From positions 41,411 through 55,822 of the forward strand of contig NWUY0300014049.1 of NCBI GenBank assembly GCA_004151065.3: a DNA stretch of 14,412 nt. Reading direction: 5' to 3'. Source of the DNA: Larix sibirica. Its lineage: Eukaryota; Streptophyta; Pinopsida; Pinales; Pinaceae. This document shows, one piece after another, positions 1 through 8,146 of the stretch. Numbering within the stretch: the first letter of the stretch is position 1; the number at the start of each line of letters is the position of its first letter. The notes under the pieces were generated by a model that saw nothing but the letters and a program-made list of their open reading frames with translations, was not told the origin of the DNA and made no database searches. Both the position numbers and the translations under genes were made by a program.

Positions 1-893
1 AGATGATAATTCTCATCTGCTGCTCTGCACATAATGCACATACCTGGGTCACGAAAGCCCCGTTTCTGAATATTTTCCCAAGATTTTGTTCTGGAAACAA
101 AGCCATAAGAAACACTTGTTCTTTGACGGTATTTTCCACCTCTAAATCCCATGATGGCACCAACTCATGATCAGGGGATTCGAACCAAATGAAGCCAACA
201 TGTTATAAACAGCCGTCACCGTCAAAATTCCCATGGAACCTGGTTCATCCCAAACAAGCTGATCAACCGAATTGTTGAGATTAATCCCTGCATAAGCAAG
301 CCTGGAAACATAAGTCTCCCACTCTGAATTCCACCATGGCGGGAGGTTTAGTTCAGCCGCCGAAATCCAACATTCATGAGGAACGTCACTACGAGTTTTA
401 TAAAACTGTGAAAGAACCACCATCTTCTTGGCATGAAGCTCGTTGATAAGGTCAGCATGAATCCTGTAAAATCCATCATCCCCAATGAATGGATCCACTC
501 CGACGAAAAGCTTATAACCTTTCCCAATTTTCCACTTGATCCATGGTCCAACATAACAAAAGGTGTTGCTAATACTGACCCAAATCACAAAGGCCCGAGA
601 GGAGCATGACTGATAATTTCTTAACCATTGGGTAGTATTATAAGTTTTCAGGTACTTAACATGGATAACCCTACTCCACAGGCCGCCATCCATCAGATCC
701 CTCCAGAGATATTTTGTAAGCATCGCCACATTGAACCATTCTAGATTCCTAAGCCCCCATCCCCCTCGAGCTTTAGGCCAGCACAAACTCTGCCAAGAAC
801 TTCAGTTCCACTTCATAATCAATGGTTTACCAGACCAAATGAAACGAAACATTCTGTTGCGCACACCATTGAGAATCGTGGCAGGGATTCTTC
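1..893 (-). pseudogene. LINE ORF2 thumb and zf-RVT region (partial, decayed)
   Basis: This continues the LINE ORF2 beyond the catalytic core. It contains 'ILNGVRNRMFRFIWSGK' and 'CWPKARGGWGLRNLEW', the W-x-x-x-C-x-P-K-x-x-G-G-x-G-x-R segment typical of plant L1 proteins. A TGA at 802-804 and a TAG at 142-144 interrupt an otherwise continuous frame. Past the TAG the frame reads 'WKIPSKNKCFLWLCF', the start of the zf-RVT domain. A frameshift near 78-82 then leads to 'SWENIQKRGFRDPGMCIMC', which includes the first C-x-x-C pair. The second half of the zinc domain is outside the window. It has no known separate enzymatic role; in plant L1s it is thought to help bind nucleic acid. Confidence 0.85.
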
Positions 894-2159
894 TCAAACC
901 AAACCAATAAATAGGAATGCCTTGCACCACTGATTGTGCAAGAATGAGCCTCCCCCGATAGATAGCCAGCGAGTATCCCAACAGTTTATCCTCTGGTCAA
1001 TTTTCTGTAACAGCCATCCCCAATCCATTGTGCCATAGCAATTAGGTTTCAGAAAATACCCTAAGTATTTTAATCCCATATCAATATGAGAGAAGGTGTA
1101 GGGGAAAAGCTCCTTCATGTCGTTGATAATCGGCTCCTCCACCTCATTAAATAAGAAAGAAGATTTTCCCAAGCTTATGGACATTCCAAATGCCATACAG
1201 AAGATTACAAAAATGTCCTTATAAATTAACCATTCACTAACAAAAGCATCCCCAAATATCATAATATCATCCACAAATAATAAGTGCGTAATCGACAAAG
1301 CTCGAGAGACTCTTACCCCTTTAATGCAGCTACCAACCTTGGCTTCTTGTATCAACCTACTGAGCCCATCAATCACTAGAATGAAGAACAGAGGAGATAA
1401 GGGGCACCCCTAGCGGATGCCCTGACTGCAGGAGAACATACCAGTAGGCTCGACGTTGATCAGAACCCCAAACGTGGTAGAAAAAATACATGCCAAGATC
1501 CACTGAACCATATTAAGAGGTAATCCAATTTGTAAAAGAATGAGCCAAATAAATGACCAGTCCAGCCGATCGTAGGCTTTCACCAAATCCAACTTGAGTA
1601 TAAAATCACTAAGATTCTTAGTATTCACAGAATGTAAGCATTCTTGGGCAACTCCAATTGCATCCAGGATCTGCCGATTGAACAAAAACCCAAATTGTTC
1701 CATCGTAATAAACTTAGCCAGAAAGGGTTTTATGCGGCAGGCTATGATTTTAGACACCAGCTTATACAAAGTGTTACAAAGGGAGATTGGTCGATAGTCC
1801 AAGAACCCCTCCGACCTATCCGATTTTGGGATCAAATCTATATAAGTAGCATTGAGCTTTTTTGGCACAACAGCTTTGCTTCTGGATTCCTCCACAGCCC
1901 TCAAGATATCCTCACCCATGATATCAAAGAAATGCAGAAAAAATTCAACCGTCCAGCTGTCCGAGCCTGGAATTTTTTCCTTAACAAGAGAACTAAGGAC
2001 CATCTTTACTTCATCCATGGTAACAGGCATATCCACCCGCAGGCCCTCCTTAGTATTAAAGAAACAAGGAAAGAGATTGATAATTTTTAACTGCTCGACA
2101 AGGTTATGGACATGAGATTGCTTGTATGCTTCCCGAAAATACACCTCAGCAAATTCCTA
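894..2159 (-). pseudogene. LINE reverse transcriptase core (pseudogene)
   Basis: This is the reverse transcriptase that would copy LINE RNA into DNA at a nicked target. Motifs run in order in one frame: 'FLDYRPISLCNTLYKLVSK' (motif 1/2 area), 'KLDLVKAYDRLDW' with the first catalytic aspartate (motif A), 'SQGIR' + stop + 'GCPLSPLFF' (motif B), and 'HLLFVDDIMIFG' carrying the F-x-D-D catalytic pair (motif C). It continues through 'LKYLGYFLKPN', the post-catalytic segment of plant L1 RT. A TAG at 1410-1412 sits where this motif normally has glutamine, so a CAG-to-TAG change is likely. Near 958-962 the frame shifts by one base; the alternative frame then reads 'RGRLILAQSVVQGIPIYW'. All three catalytic aspartates survive, but the stops and frameshift prevent a full product. 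Confidence 0.92.
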
Positions 2160-2617
2160 AATGAAACCTTGCTCAGCTCTGAAAAAGTCGTCCTCCCCTT
2201 TTATCTCCCAAATGGAGTTTTTGTTATGATGCATATTGGCGAAGTTATGAAAAAATTTCGTGTTACAGTCACCCTTTGCCAACCAAAGAGCCCGGCTCTT
2301 TAAGCACCAAGTACTCTCTATTTGCCCCAATAAAGCCTCCTTCCGCTTAAATAGGGGTTGAAAGATTCAGAACGTGATTCCTAATATAAGGACAAACCCC
2401 CCACCTCCGAGTCCATAACCACAATCATCTCCTCAATCTGTCTGAGCTCATTTTCATCTTCTAGTTTTTTGTGCGTTTCCCACCGCTTAATCTCTGCCCT
2501 GATAGCGTCCAACTTGTTGTTGAGATTAAAGAGATGAGAAATATTCCTATCATCCTGCTGATACTTCCATTTTCCAACAATAAAATCACAATATAAGACC
2601 AAGGTCCAAATAATCAA
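2160..2617 (-). pseudogene. LINE ORF2 linker between endonuclease and reverse transcriptase (decayed)
   Basis: In a complete L1 this stretch lies between the endonuclease and the reverse transcriptase. An open frame at 2381-2617 (minus) gives a charged, helical segment with 'NNKLDAIRAEIKRWETH', the usual basic/leucine-rich helix before the plant L1 RT. After a messy interval (about 2300-2380) where the frame changes, coding resumes with 'ALWLAKGDCNTKFFH', matching the conserved W-L-x-x-G-D-x-N-T-x-F-F-H block that starts the RT region. A TAG at 2157-2159 separates this from the next open stretch in the same frame. No endonuclease residues are found to its right, so the copy is probably 5'-truncated, as is common for LINEs, or was cut when the adjacent element arrived. 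Confidence 0.75.
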
Positions 2618-2692
2618 ATGTCTTATGTAAATCCACCAAACCCCTAGTTATCTTATAGGTTCAAACCCCTATTTTTACCTCCTTCAAATCAA

Positions 2693-3478
2693 ATGGCAGA
2701 CTTACCCCATGGATATATTAAATTTCTACCTAAATTTAATGGTGATAATGGCCTAACTACAGAATATCACCTTACAACTTTCCAACACTATACAAATCAC
2801 TTGTTTATCGAGCAATATGTTATCTTCTCTTGCATGTTTGCTCATTCTTTGGAAGGGGAATCGAGGAAATGATTTATAAATTTACCTAACAATTCTATAA
2901 CATACTGGGAGGGATTCATAGAGATGTGTTTGAAGAAATGGGGAATCAAGAAAGACAACATGTATTATCTAACTGATTTCATCACCTTGAAGAGGACCAA
3001 TGGTGATCCTATTCTATGATTCACCGATAGATTATGTAAGTTATACCACAACATTTCTAATGTAGTTAATCCCTAATAAGTTGTCACTATGGTAGCATAT
3101 GCTACCTCTTTTGAGGATAACGTTTCCTTCTACATGAAGGAAATAAAGTCCCTTTCCCTTGAGACTCTATTTAATGATGTTGAGAATTTGGAAATTAATA
3201 TGAAGGCCTTAGGTATTTCAATGAAGACTAGGGAAGACCCTTTTGGTAGGATACAATATAGAGAGGGGAGGATAATTAAGGAGCCTAAGGTATCATCTTC
3301 TAGGAAAGAACTGATGACACTTGAAGAGGTCATAAAATACCTCAATTCCTTGGCCAATGATCTCACCAAGGTCATTCAAGGACAAGTTTCCCACTGTTTT
3401 GTAGGAATAGATCCCTATTCTCAAACTCAACCTGTTAGAGGCCAACCCAAGTTTATAAGGTATCCCCATACACCTTAA
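2693..3478 (+). pseudogene. gag: Ty3/gypsy Gag (capsid) pseudogene
   Basis: This is the capsid-type Gag that would package element RNA. The chosen start is the ATG at 2693, the first codon of 'MADLPHGYIKFLPKFNG', which has the F-x-x-F-x-G opening of plant retrotransposon gag domains. It continues with 'SCMFAHSLEGESRK' and 'SITYWEGFIEMCLKKWG', the hydrophobic/W-containing helices of that family. In-frame stops occur at 2870-2872 (TGA where W is usual), 3017-3019 (TGA) and a double TAATAA at 3074-3079. The open part after 3089 reads a charged helical segment and a Q/P-rich tail. A TAA at 3476-3478 is probably also secondary, since the frame stays coding-like past it. No CCHC zinc knuckle is visible. 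Confidence 0.85.
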
Positions 3479-4296
3479 AGGGAATCAAGGAAAGAAGATA
3501 CAAACTTACTCTATCATCCCAGGGAACAACCAAACATGATGACACATTTTCCTCCTCATTATGCAGAATATTATGAGCCAATGGATGAATAGTTGTATGA
3601 TGCACCTTCATACCTAAATATGTTATTCCACTGAGGAGACAATGAGCTTGAGGATTCCAGCCATGTTCTTCTTGGCTCCAAATTTTACCTACAATGGGAT
3701 AAGAAGAAACTCCCCATCAAGCATAAATTTTCCATCAAGTGGATGACCCCTTTAGTCTATCTCCTTCATAGCTCCAAATGGTAAAATAAAATATAATGGT
3801 TGAGGTGAGGAGGAATTATGTCCTAAGGGATATATCAAACTCTTCTAATTATAGAAGATAATATGCTCTTAAACAACCTGATAATAGAAAAAGGGAGGTT
3901 TCCAAATTGTTCCAATCACTAAAAGAGAGGTAGGGCTCAAGGTATATGGTTTCAAGCAACCAATGGTACCTATTAGAGATGAAGCAAAATAAACAAATAA
4001 AAGTAGGGTAAAACAATAGCCAAACATTGTATTTGAGTAAAATTAAAATCCCTATGCCTATTTTTTATGCTTTGAAGTATCATGTTCATAGGAAGGATGT
4101 TTTGGCCTTCCTAAATTTCAAAGAGAATCCATAGATATATGCTCCTAGACCTCAACTATACCAAGATAGGTCGTCCCCTCAAACATCCAATGTGATGATC
4201 CTAATTGACAAAAAACCTCTCCAAGATGACATGATAAACCTCCAAGATGATGTTCCAAATATAGTTGTCAGAAACCTTCCTAATGAGATTGATCAC
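3479..4296 (+). pseudogene. Gag-to-protease linker of the Ty3 remnant
   Basis: The gag frame continues after the TAA at 3476-3478 with 'FPPHYAEYYEPMDE' and further fragments, broken by TAG, TGA and TAA codons up to about 3784. Recognisable coding resumes around 3840 ('RYALKQPDN'-like composition after a TAA) and runs through 'KIPMPIFYALKYHVHRKD' to the open frame starting near 4147. This region is poorly conserved between elements. I assign it by position and frame continuity, not by motif. It contributes no catalytic residues. Confidence 0.6.
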
Positions 4297-4647
4297 CTTA
4301 CCCCACCATTTTATATCACACTTAGACTTCAAGTTTTTCACATCGATAATTCCTTATATGATTGTAGTTCCCCCCACTCATTAATTCCCCAAGATGTCTT
4401 GGAAAAATTAGGGTTGGATATCACTAGACTTTGTAAAGATATATTTTCCTTTTATTTCAGAAAAGTCCAATTTCGAAGTTTGATTAAAGACTTGGTTGTG
4501 GGAATAGTCCAAATTCCTAGGAAAATTTTAATGATGGGTGTGGTTATTGCAAATGTTCCCCCCACATATGGTATGTTGATCTCAAGACATTGGAGAACAT
4601 CAATGGGAGATAATTTTACCTTTTGTATGATACTTTCCATATTTTAG
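4192..4647 (+). pseudogene. Ty3/gypsy aspartic protease (pseudogene, active site altered)
   Basis: This is a retropepsin-like domain that would cut the polyprotein. The domain starts at about 4297 with 'PPFYITLRLQVFHIDN'. The active-site loop at 4354-4377 reads L-Y-D-C-S-S-P-H, where functional members have a D-S/T-G-A core. The catalytic aspartate codon (4360-4362) is kept but the following glycine is lost. Downstream, 'LIPQDVLEKLGLDITR' fits the segment after the active site, and 'PPTYGMLISRHW' corresponds to the G-M/I-L-L second half, followed by the L-G/M-G turn. The frame ends in TAG near 4645. One frame over, 'GETRRRYLEPKMGYF' continues the polyprotein, so the stop is caused by a frameshift. 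Identification is good from order and motif spacing. Confidence 0.82.
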
Positions 4648-5239
4648 TGGGGAAACTCGCAGGCGATATTTGGAGCCCAAAATGGGTTATTTCATTAGTG
4701 ATCCTTAAAGTCCCACCAAATTTTCATCTTATACCAAAAGAAACTTGGAAAAATTACTTCTTAAACACCAACCCAACACTAACAAACTATTTGGGTTGTT
4801 AGTAGCTGAATAAAAGAAGAATATAGACCTTTGTGGCTTCTGGACTTTTCACTTTGATGGATCTTGTGACATAAAAAGAAATGGAGTGGGTGTAATGTTG
4901 AGGTGCCATTTTGGACAGGAAATCCCTCACACTTTCAAGCTTGAATTTGAATGCAAAAACATTGTAGTTAATTATGATTCACTTATTTTGGGACTAGAGA
5001 TAGTAAAAAAGATGGGAATCAAATGGATGAATAGTTTCGGGGATTCGTATCTAATAGTAAGCCAAGTAAGGGGAAAATTTCAGTCTAGACACCCAAGAAT
5101 GAGAGAATACAAGCATGTAGTATGGGATCCTCTTGACAATTTTTTCAAATCTATCACTATCACTATAGTCCATAGTGAATATAACCATAGAGAAGAAAAT
5201 CTAGCTAAATCTATTGTGATTCCATCTCCCCTAATTTAG
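4648..5239 (+). pseudogene. Extra RNase H domain (RVT_3 / archaeal-like type) upstream of RT
   Basis: After a short linker, 'FWTFHFDGSCDIKRNGVGVM' opens an RNase H domain of the RVT_3 type, the enzyme fold that degrades RNA in RNA:DNA hybrids. It has F-D-G-S with the first catalytic aspartate (4856-4858), 'LILGLEIVKKMGI', and 'SFGDSYLIVSQVRGKF' with the G-D-S aspartate (5042-5044). Near the end is 'HREENLAKSI', the R-E-x-N-x-x-A-D block. The glutamate normally in the A-E-Y-E-A-L motif is replaced by asparagine (4970-4972), and the last aspartate by lysine (5207-5209), so two of four catalytic positions are lost. An in-frame TAA lies near 4810. This sits between protease and RT, unlike the ordinary Ty3 RNase H, which follows RT and is also present here. 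Confidence 0.82.
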
Positions 5240-5760
5240 ATTATCTTTATTACCCCATTTATACTATATATAGACCTATTGCTCATGATAATATTAAGCA
5301 CTGATAAGTGTTTGAGGATGATTGTCATATTAAGATATCCTTGATATTGATGGATGAATCTTCATATATGCTTCTCAATTTAGATAATAAAAGGGACGGG
5401 GAGGATACATGAAACCTAGGTGTAGGGTAGGCTTCAAGAGGAAATTATATAGAAATGATTGGAGGTCAAAGAGTCATCCAACTCAAAACCAAATAAATCC
5501 CAAAGGGGTCGGCCCCTCTTGAAAGGTTTTTTGAATCATATGAGGTTCCTCTAAATCCTTCCATGAATCTAGAGCCATCGGAAATTCAATATTACAACCT
5601 CGATTCCTTAGTAAATCCAAAAACCATCAAATTATCCAAGAATTTGAATTAGGAAGAGAATGAGTGATACATGCATCTATTTAAGGAGTTTGAATATGTT
5701 TTCAATGCAAATATGAGGATCTCAAACTCTATAGTCCTCCATCTTCCAACATCAGATTCT
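5240..5760 (+). pseudogene. Pol linker between extra RNase H and RT (decayed)
   Basis: This stretch has no long open frame but is not random. One frame reads 'YRPIAHDNIKH', then TGA TAA, then 'VFEDDCHIKI'. Later 'GQRVIQLKTK', a TAA, 'IPKG' and 'PLERFFESYEVPLNPS' follow, then 'PKTIKLSKNLN' and 'YMHLFKEFEYVFNANM' just before the RT. The acidic/hydrophobic pattern and the L-F-K-E-F/Y-x-x-V-F-A helix are what normally precede the RT in this type of polyprotein, and the stops fall where W and Q would be expected. I assign it as the connecting region by position; it has no enzymatic role of its own. Confidence 0.65.
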
Positions 5761-6620
5761 TGTTAAAGAAGATATCAGGGCATATAGATAGAAACAAAGA
5801 AAAGTAAACCCCATGCTATGGCCACTAACAGTAAGGGAGGTGAGAAAATTATGCAATGCAAATACCATCATCCCTATTATATATTCAGAGTGTGTGGCTA
5901 ATATTTTTATAATCAGAAAGAAAAATGGGGAAATCAAACTTTATATAGATTTCAAGAATCTAAATAAATCTTCCCTAAAAGACAACTACCCACTCCCCAA
6001 AATGGATCAAATGCTGTAGAAGGTGGTGGTATCTCAAATAATTTCTATGTTATATGGATTCTTATGTTATAACCAAGTCAAGATGGACCTTGAATATGTG
6101 TTGAAGATTACATTTACCACTCTATGGGGCCCTTTTTTCTATGCAAGGATTCCTTTTGGTAAGATAAATGTTGGAGATACCTTCCAAAGATTTATGGGCT
6201 TTTCCTTTGAAAATATTAAAGATCTTTTCATCATCATATACCTATATGACGTCACCATTTATTCAAAGAGGGATGTAGATCACATGAAACACATAAAAAA
6301 GTCTTGGAAAGGTGTAAAAAGTTCAATATAGCATTGAATCCTAAGAAATATTTCTTTAGGACATAAGAGGGGAAGTTCCTAGGTCACATTTTTTCATCAT
6401 AAGAAGTAAAACTAGATTTAGAAATATTTGAAGCCATAAATACAATCTCTTTCCCTGGACACAAGAAGTCCCTACAATCATTCTTTGGGAAAATATACTT
6501 CCTCAGAAGTTTCATCCCTAATTTTGTTGAAGTAATCAAGAATATGAATATGTTGATAAAGAAAGATGCATATATATTATGGGATGATGAATCTAATTGG
6601 TCATTTACAATGATAAAGAA
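5761..6620 (+). pseudogene. Ty3/gypsy reverse transcriptase (pseudogene, catalytic Asp lost)
   Basis: This is the reverse transcriptase of the Ty3 remnant. In order: 'KQRKVNPMLWPLTVREVRKL' at the start, 'VANIFIIRKKNGEIKLYIDF' with the R-V/L-x-x-D-F/Y-R/K-x-L-N block, 'SLKDNYPLPKMDQML', a TAG at 6017-6019, then 'ISMLYGFLCYNQVKMD', 'FTTLWGPFFYARIPFG' and 'IIYLYDVTIYS'. In functional copies the last two catalytic regions read L-D-G and Y-x-D-D. Here the codons at 6053-6055 and 6245-6247 are TAT, giving tyrosine in place of two of the three catalytic aspartates. In the A-run at 6295-6300 the frame shifts; the next frame reads 'VLERCKKFNIALNPKKYFF', which continues through the connection domain to about 6600. 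Clearly inactive. Confidence 0.9.
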
Positions 6621-7052
6621 GGATATGGGAGAAGCTATTATCTTAATTATCCCTTAATATGGTAAATATTTCATGATATTTCCGTTTACCTCAAAGCACA
6701 CCATAGTTATTGTTTTGCTATAGAAAAACAAGGAAGGTCATTAGAAATACATTCCCTTTTGCAACAAATCCCTCAAATATGTTGGGCTCAAATATAACAT
6801 CATGGAGAAGCAATCTTCTGCATTAGTCAAATCCCTTAAATATCCCAGGAAATGTGTTCTACAGTCCAAATTCATGGCATTTGTACCTCATGCCTCAATA
6901 AAAGAATTGTTGTGTCAACTAAATGAATATGGTAGGTAGGACGGATAGATTAATAAAATATAGGAATATTACATGGTAATAAGGTCTACCAAGTTGATTA
7001 ATGGACATGGATTATCCAAGCTATGGTTGAATCTAAAATGCAATTCAAGGCA
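6600..7052 (+). pseudogene. Ty3/gypsy own RNase H domain, degenerate
   Basis: This follows the RT connection region, the standard place for the Ty3 RNase H. Visible pieces are 'WSFTMIKKDMGEAIILIIP', then a TAA, 'YFMIFPFTSKHTIVIVLL', 'LKYNIMEKQSSALVKSLKYP' and 'KFMAFVPHASIKELL', ending with 'STKLINGHGLSKL'. In a normal Ty3 RNase H the first strand carries a T-D-A-S catalytic aspartate; here the matching stretch is F-P-F-T-S with no acidic residue. In dual-RNase-H lineages this loss is typical, because the second domain takes over cleavage, so I read it as an ancestral feature of the family and not recent decay. Several stops (TAA near 6656, TAG near 6721) are recent damage. Confidence 0.75.
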
Positions 7053-7705
7053 CTAAAGAGGATGAACTACAAATAGAAGAAGAGATTTATGTCAGGGACT
7101 ACTATCATAAATCCAATTGGTATTAGGATATAGTCCATTTATTGACTACTGGGATCTATCCCCGAGGATTAGATAAATCACAAAGAAGATATCTCAAGAT
7201 TAAAGATGTTAAATATTGTGTTGTGGGCACTAAGTTGCACCGGGAAAATCCTAAGGGGATAATACTCAAGTTCTTATTGGAATATCAGGTCAAGGTTTTA
7301 ATTAAATACATGCATCAAGGGATCTATGGATGTTTTTTTTTAGCCAAAGCTACAAACGATAAAATCCTCATATTTGGATACTACTAGTTGACTATGTCTT
7401 TAGATATTCATAAGATTGTGAGGACCTTTATTGAATCCCAAACCACTCTGGGGAGGAAAAATATTCTATACCTATAGAAAACAAAAACCCTGTTTGATAA
7501 AAAGTCCAAACCTAGTACTTTTATGCGACAAAAGGCATAAAGACCCTAGTAATCATAGAAATTTTGATAACCTATACATTGAAACTTTCCTCATTAATGA
7601 AAAATATGGGCAGTTTTCAAATATCTTCCACTTAGCAAGTAAAAGGAAAGCTGCATGATTTCCATGTCAATGGCAAGTATCTCAAAACCTTGTTTTCATC
7701 ATGAG
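7053..7705 (+). pseudogene. Ty3/gypsy integrase remnant with core deleted
   Basis: The integrase would insert the cDNA. An N-terminal part reads 'WYxDIVHLLTTGIYPRGLD', 'RRYLKIKDVKYCVVGTKLHR' and 'YMHQGIYGCFFLAKATNDKI', the HHCC zinc-binding region. The second histidine site is phenylalanine, and the usual K-C-x-x-C-Q segment is 'TFIESQ', so both cysteines are missing. Less than 150 bp later comes what looks like the far C-terminus: 'NEKYGQFSNIFHLASK' and, after a frameshift near 7640, 'LHDFHVNGKYLKTLF', the F-x-V-N-G-x-x-L-K end motif. The catalytic DDE core, normally some 500 bp, is not between them, so an internal deletion is inferred. The zinc region is the firm part; the C-terminal match is weaker. 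Confidence 0.7.
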
Positions 7706-7855
7706 GAGAACGAATATTTACTCATTTGTATTATATTATTTGTACAAGTTTTCCCTTATTTAATTCATCGGTATTTCCCTTACTATCCCATACCCATCAT
7801 TCTTTCCCATTAAAAGACCATGATTAGCATTATGAAACAGACATACCTGAAATTT
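7706..7855. other. Intergenic AT-rich stretch, nothing recognised
   Basis: No coding frame, clear polypurine tract or LTR start is seen after the Ty3 C-terminal motif. The short 'GAGGAGAA' at about 7699-7706 is purine-rich but is not followed by a TG-starting LTR. Confidence 0.5.
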
Positions 7856-7937
7856 GACTATATAGCCCAATGGATAAGGCATTGGTCTACTCACCTTGAG
7901 ATTATTTTGGATTCTTGGTTCCTCACGGGGAGGAGTC
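7856..7937 (+). pseudogene. tRNA-Arg-like sequence (probable tRNA-Arg(ACG) pseudogene)
   Basis: The segment begins GACT and ends GGAGTC, which can pair as a reduced acceptor stem. It contains 'TAGCCCAATGGATAAGGC' (7863-7880), a D-arm with an intact internal promoter A box of the kind found in eukaryotic nuclear tRNA-Arg genes, followed by 'TGGTCTAC', matching the 5' side of the anticodon arm up to an AC-start anticodon. The 3' side of the anticodon stem no longer pairs. After 'GAGATT' about 10 extra bases (ATTTTGGATT) appear, and the T-arm/B box is degenerate. It cannot fold into a normal tRNA. It could be a decayed tRNA gene or the head of a tRNA-derived SINE; no SINE body or tail is evident downstream. 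Confidence 0.5.
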
Positions 7938-8146
7938 ATCCCATAGATATATCCAGCGTTGTCCTCTTGAGAACGACTATGATGGAATATCATTGAAACC
8001 CATCAAGAATAGATAGATGGTTGATATTGTCCCTATCCTTGAGATCATAAATTCATAAGAACTCATGCTAAGAAATTTTGACAAGGTCTCACAAGTGAAT
8101 GGGTATCACCAATGGCTCATATTTTATCAGGCCTGGGTCTCTTTAC
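7938..8146. other. Unassigned stretch upstream of the tandem repeat
   Basis: No gene is seen. The end of this stretch ('GGGTATCAC' through 'TTTATCAGG', about 8100-8131) is weakly similar to the repeat units that follow and may be a third, badly decayed copy. Confidence 0.3.

Larger units (their letters stand above)
1..2625 (-). mobile_element. L1-type LINE remnant, ORF2 part, 5'-truncated and cut by left edge
   Basis: This is a non-LTR retrotransposon remnant read right to left. In order it holds an ORF2 linker, the reverse transcriptase fingers/palm with its catalytic motifs, the thumb, and the start of the cysteine-rich zf-RVT region common at the end of plant L1 ORF2 proteins. The upstream apurinic-type endonuclease is absent: recognisable coding stops near 2617, and 70 bp later a gag start of a different element reads the other way. 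The zf-RVT region is still open at base 1, so the 3' end and any poly(A) tail lie outside the window. At least two frameshifts (near 80 and 960), probably more in 2300-2400, and four in-frame stops show it is dead. The family assignment is secure; the right boundary is an estimate. Confidence 0.9.
2693..7705 (+). mobile_element. Ty3/gypsy LTR-retrotransposon polyprotein remnant (Tat-like, extra RNase H)
   Basis: Decayed coding domains lie on the plus strand in the order gag, aspartic protease, RNase H of the RVT_3 type, reverse transcriptase, second RNase H, integrase zinc region and integrase C-terminus. Most of the length can be followed by changing frame at a handful of points (near 4645, 6295-6300, 7640), with many in-frame stops. 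Two RNase H domains point to the plant lineages with an acquired second RNase H (Tat-like). The position of the extra domain before RT is notable. No LTR, primer-binding site or polypurine tract is recognisable: gag starts only about 70 bp from the LINE, and the sequence after 7705 is plain AT-rich DNA. The copy is therefore an internal fragment, not a complete insertion. Confidence 0.9.

Noticed and set aside
1594-2303. Several plus-strand open frames of 65-148 codons
   Set aside because: They lie opposite the LINE reverse transcriptase, whose minus-strand frame carries the conserved motifs; the plus frames are shadows.
2634-2675. AAACCCCTA occurring twice, resembling plant telomere repeat
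   Set aside because: The plant repeat is CCCTAAA. These have an extra C, are only two, and are 25 bp apart, so there is no telomeric array.
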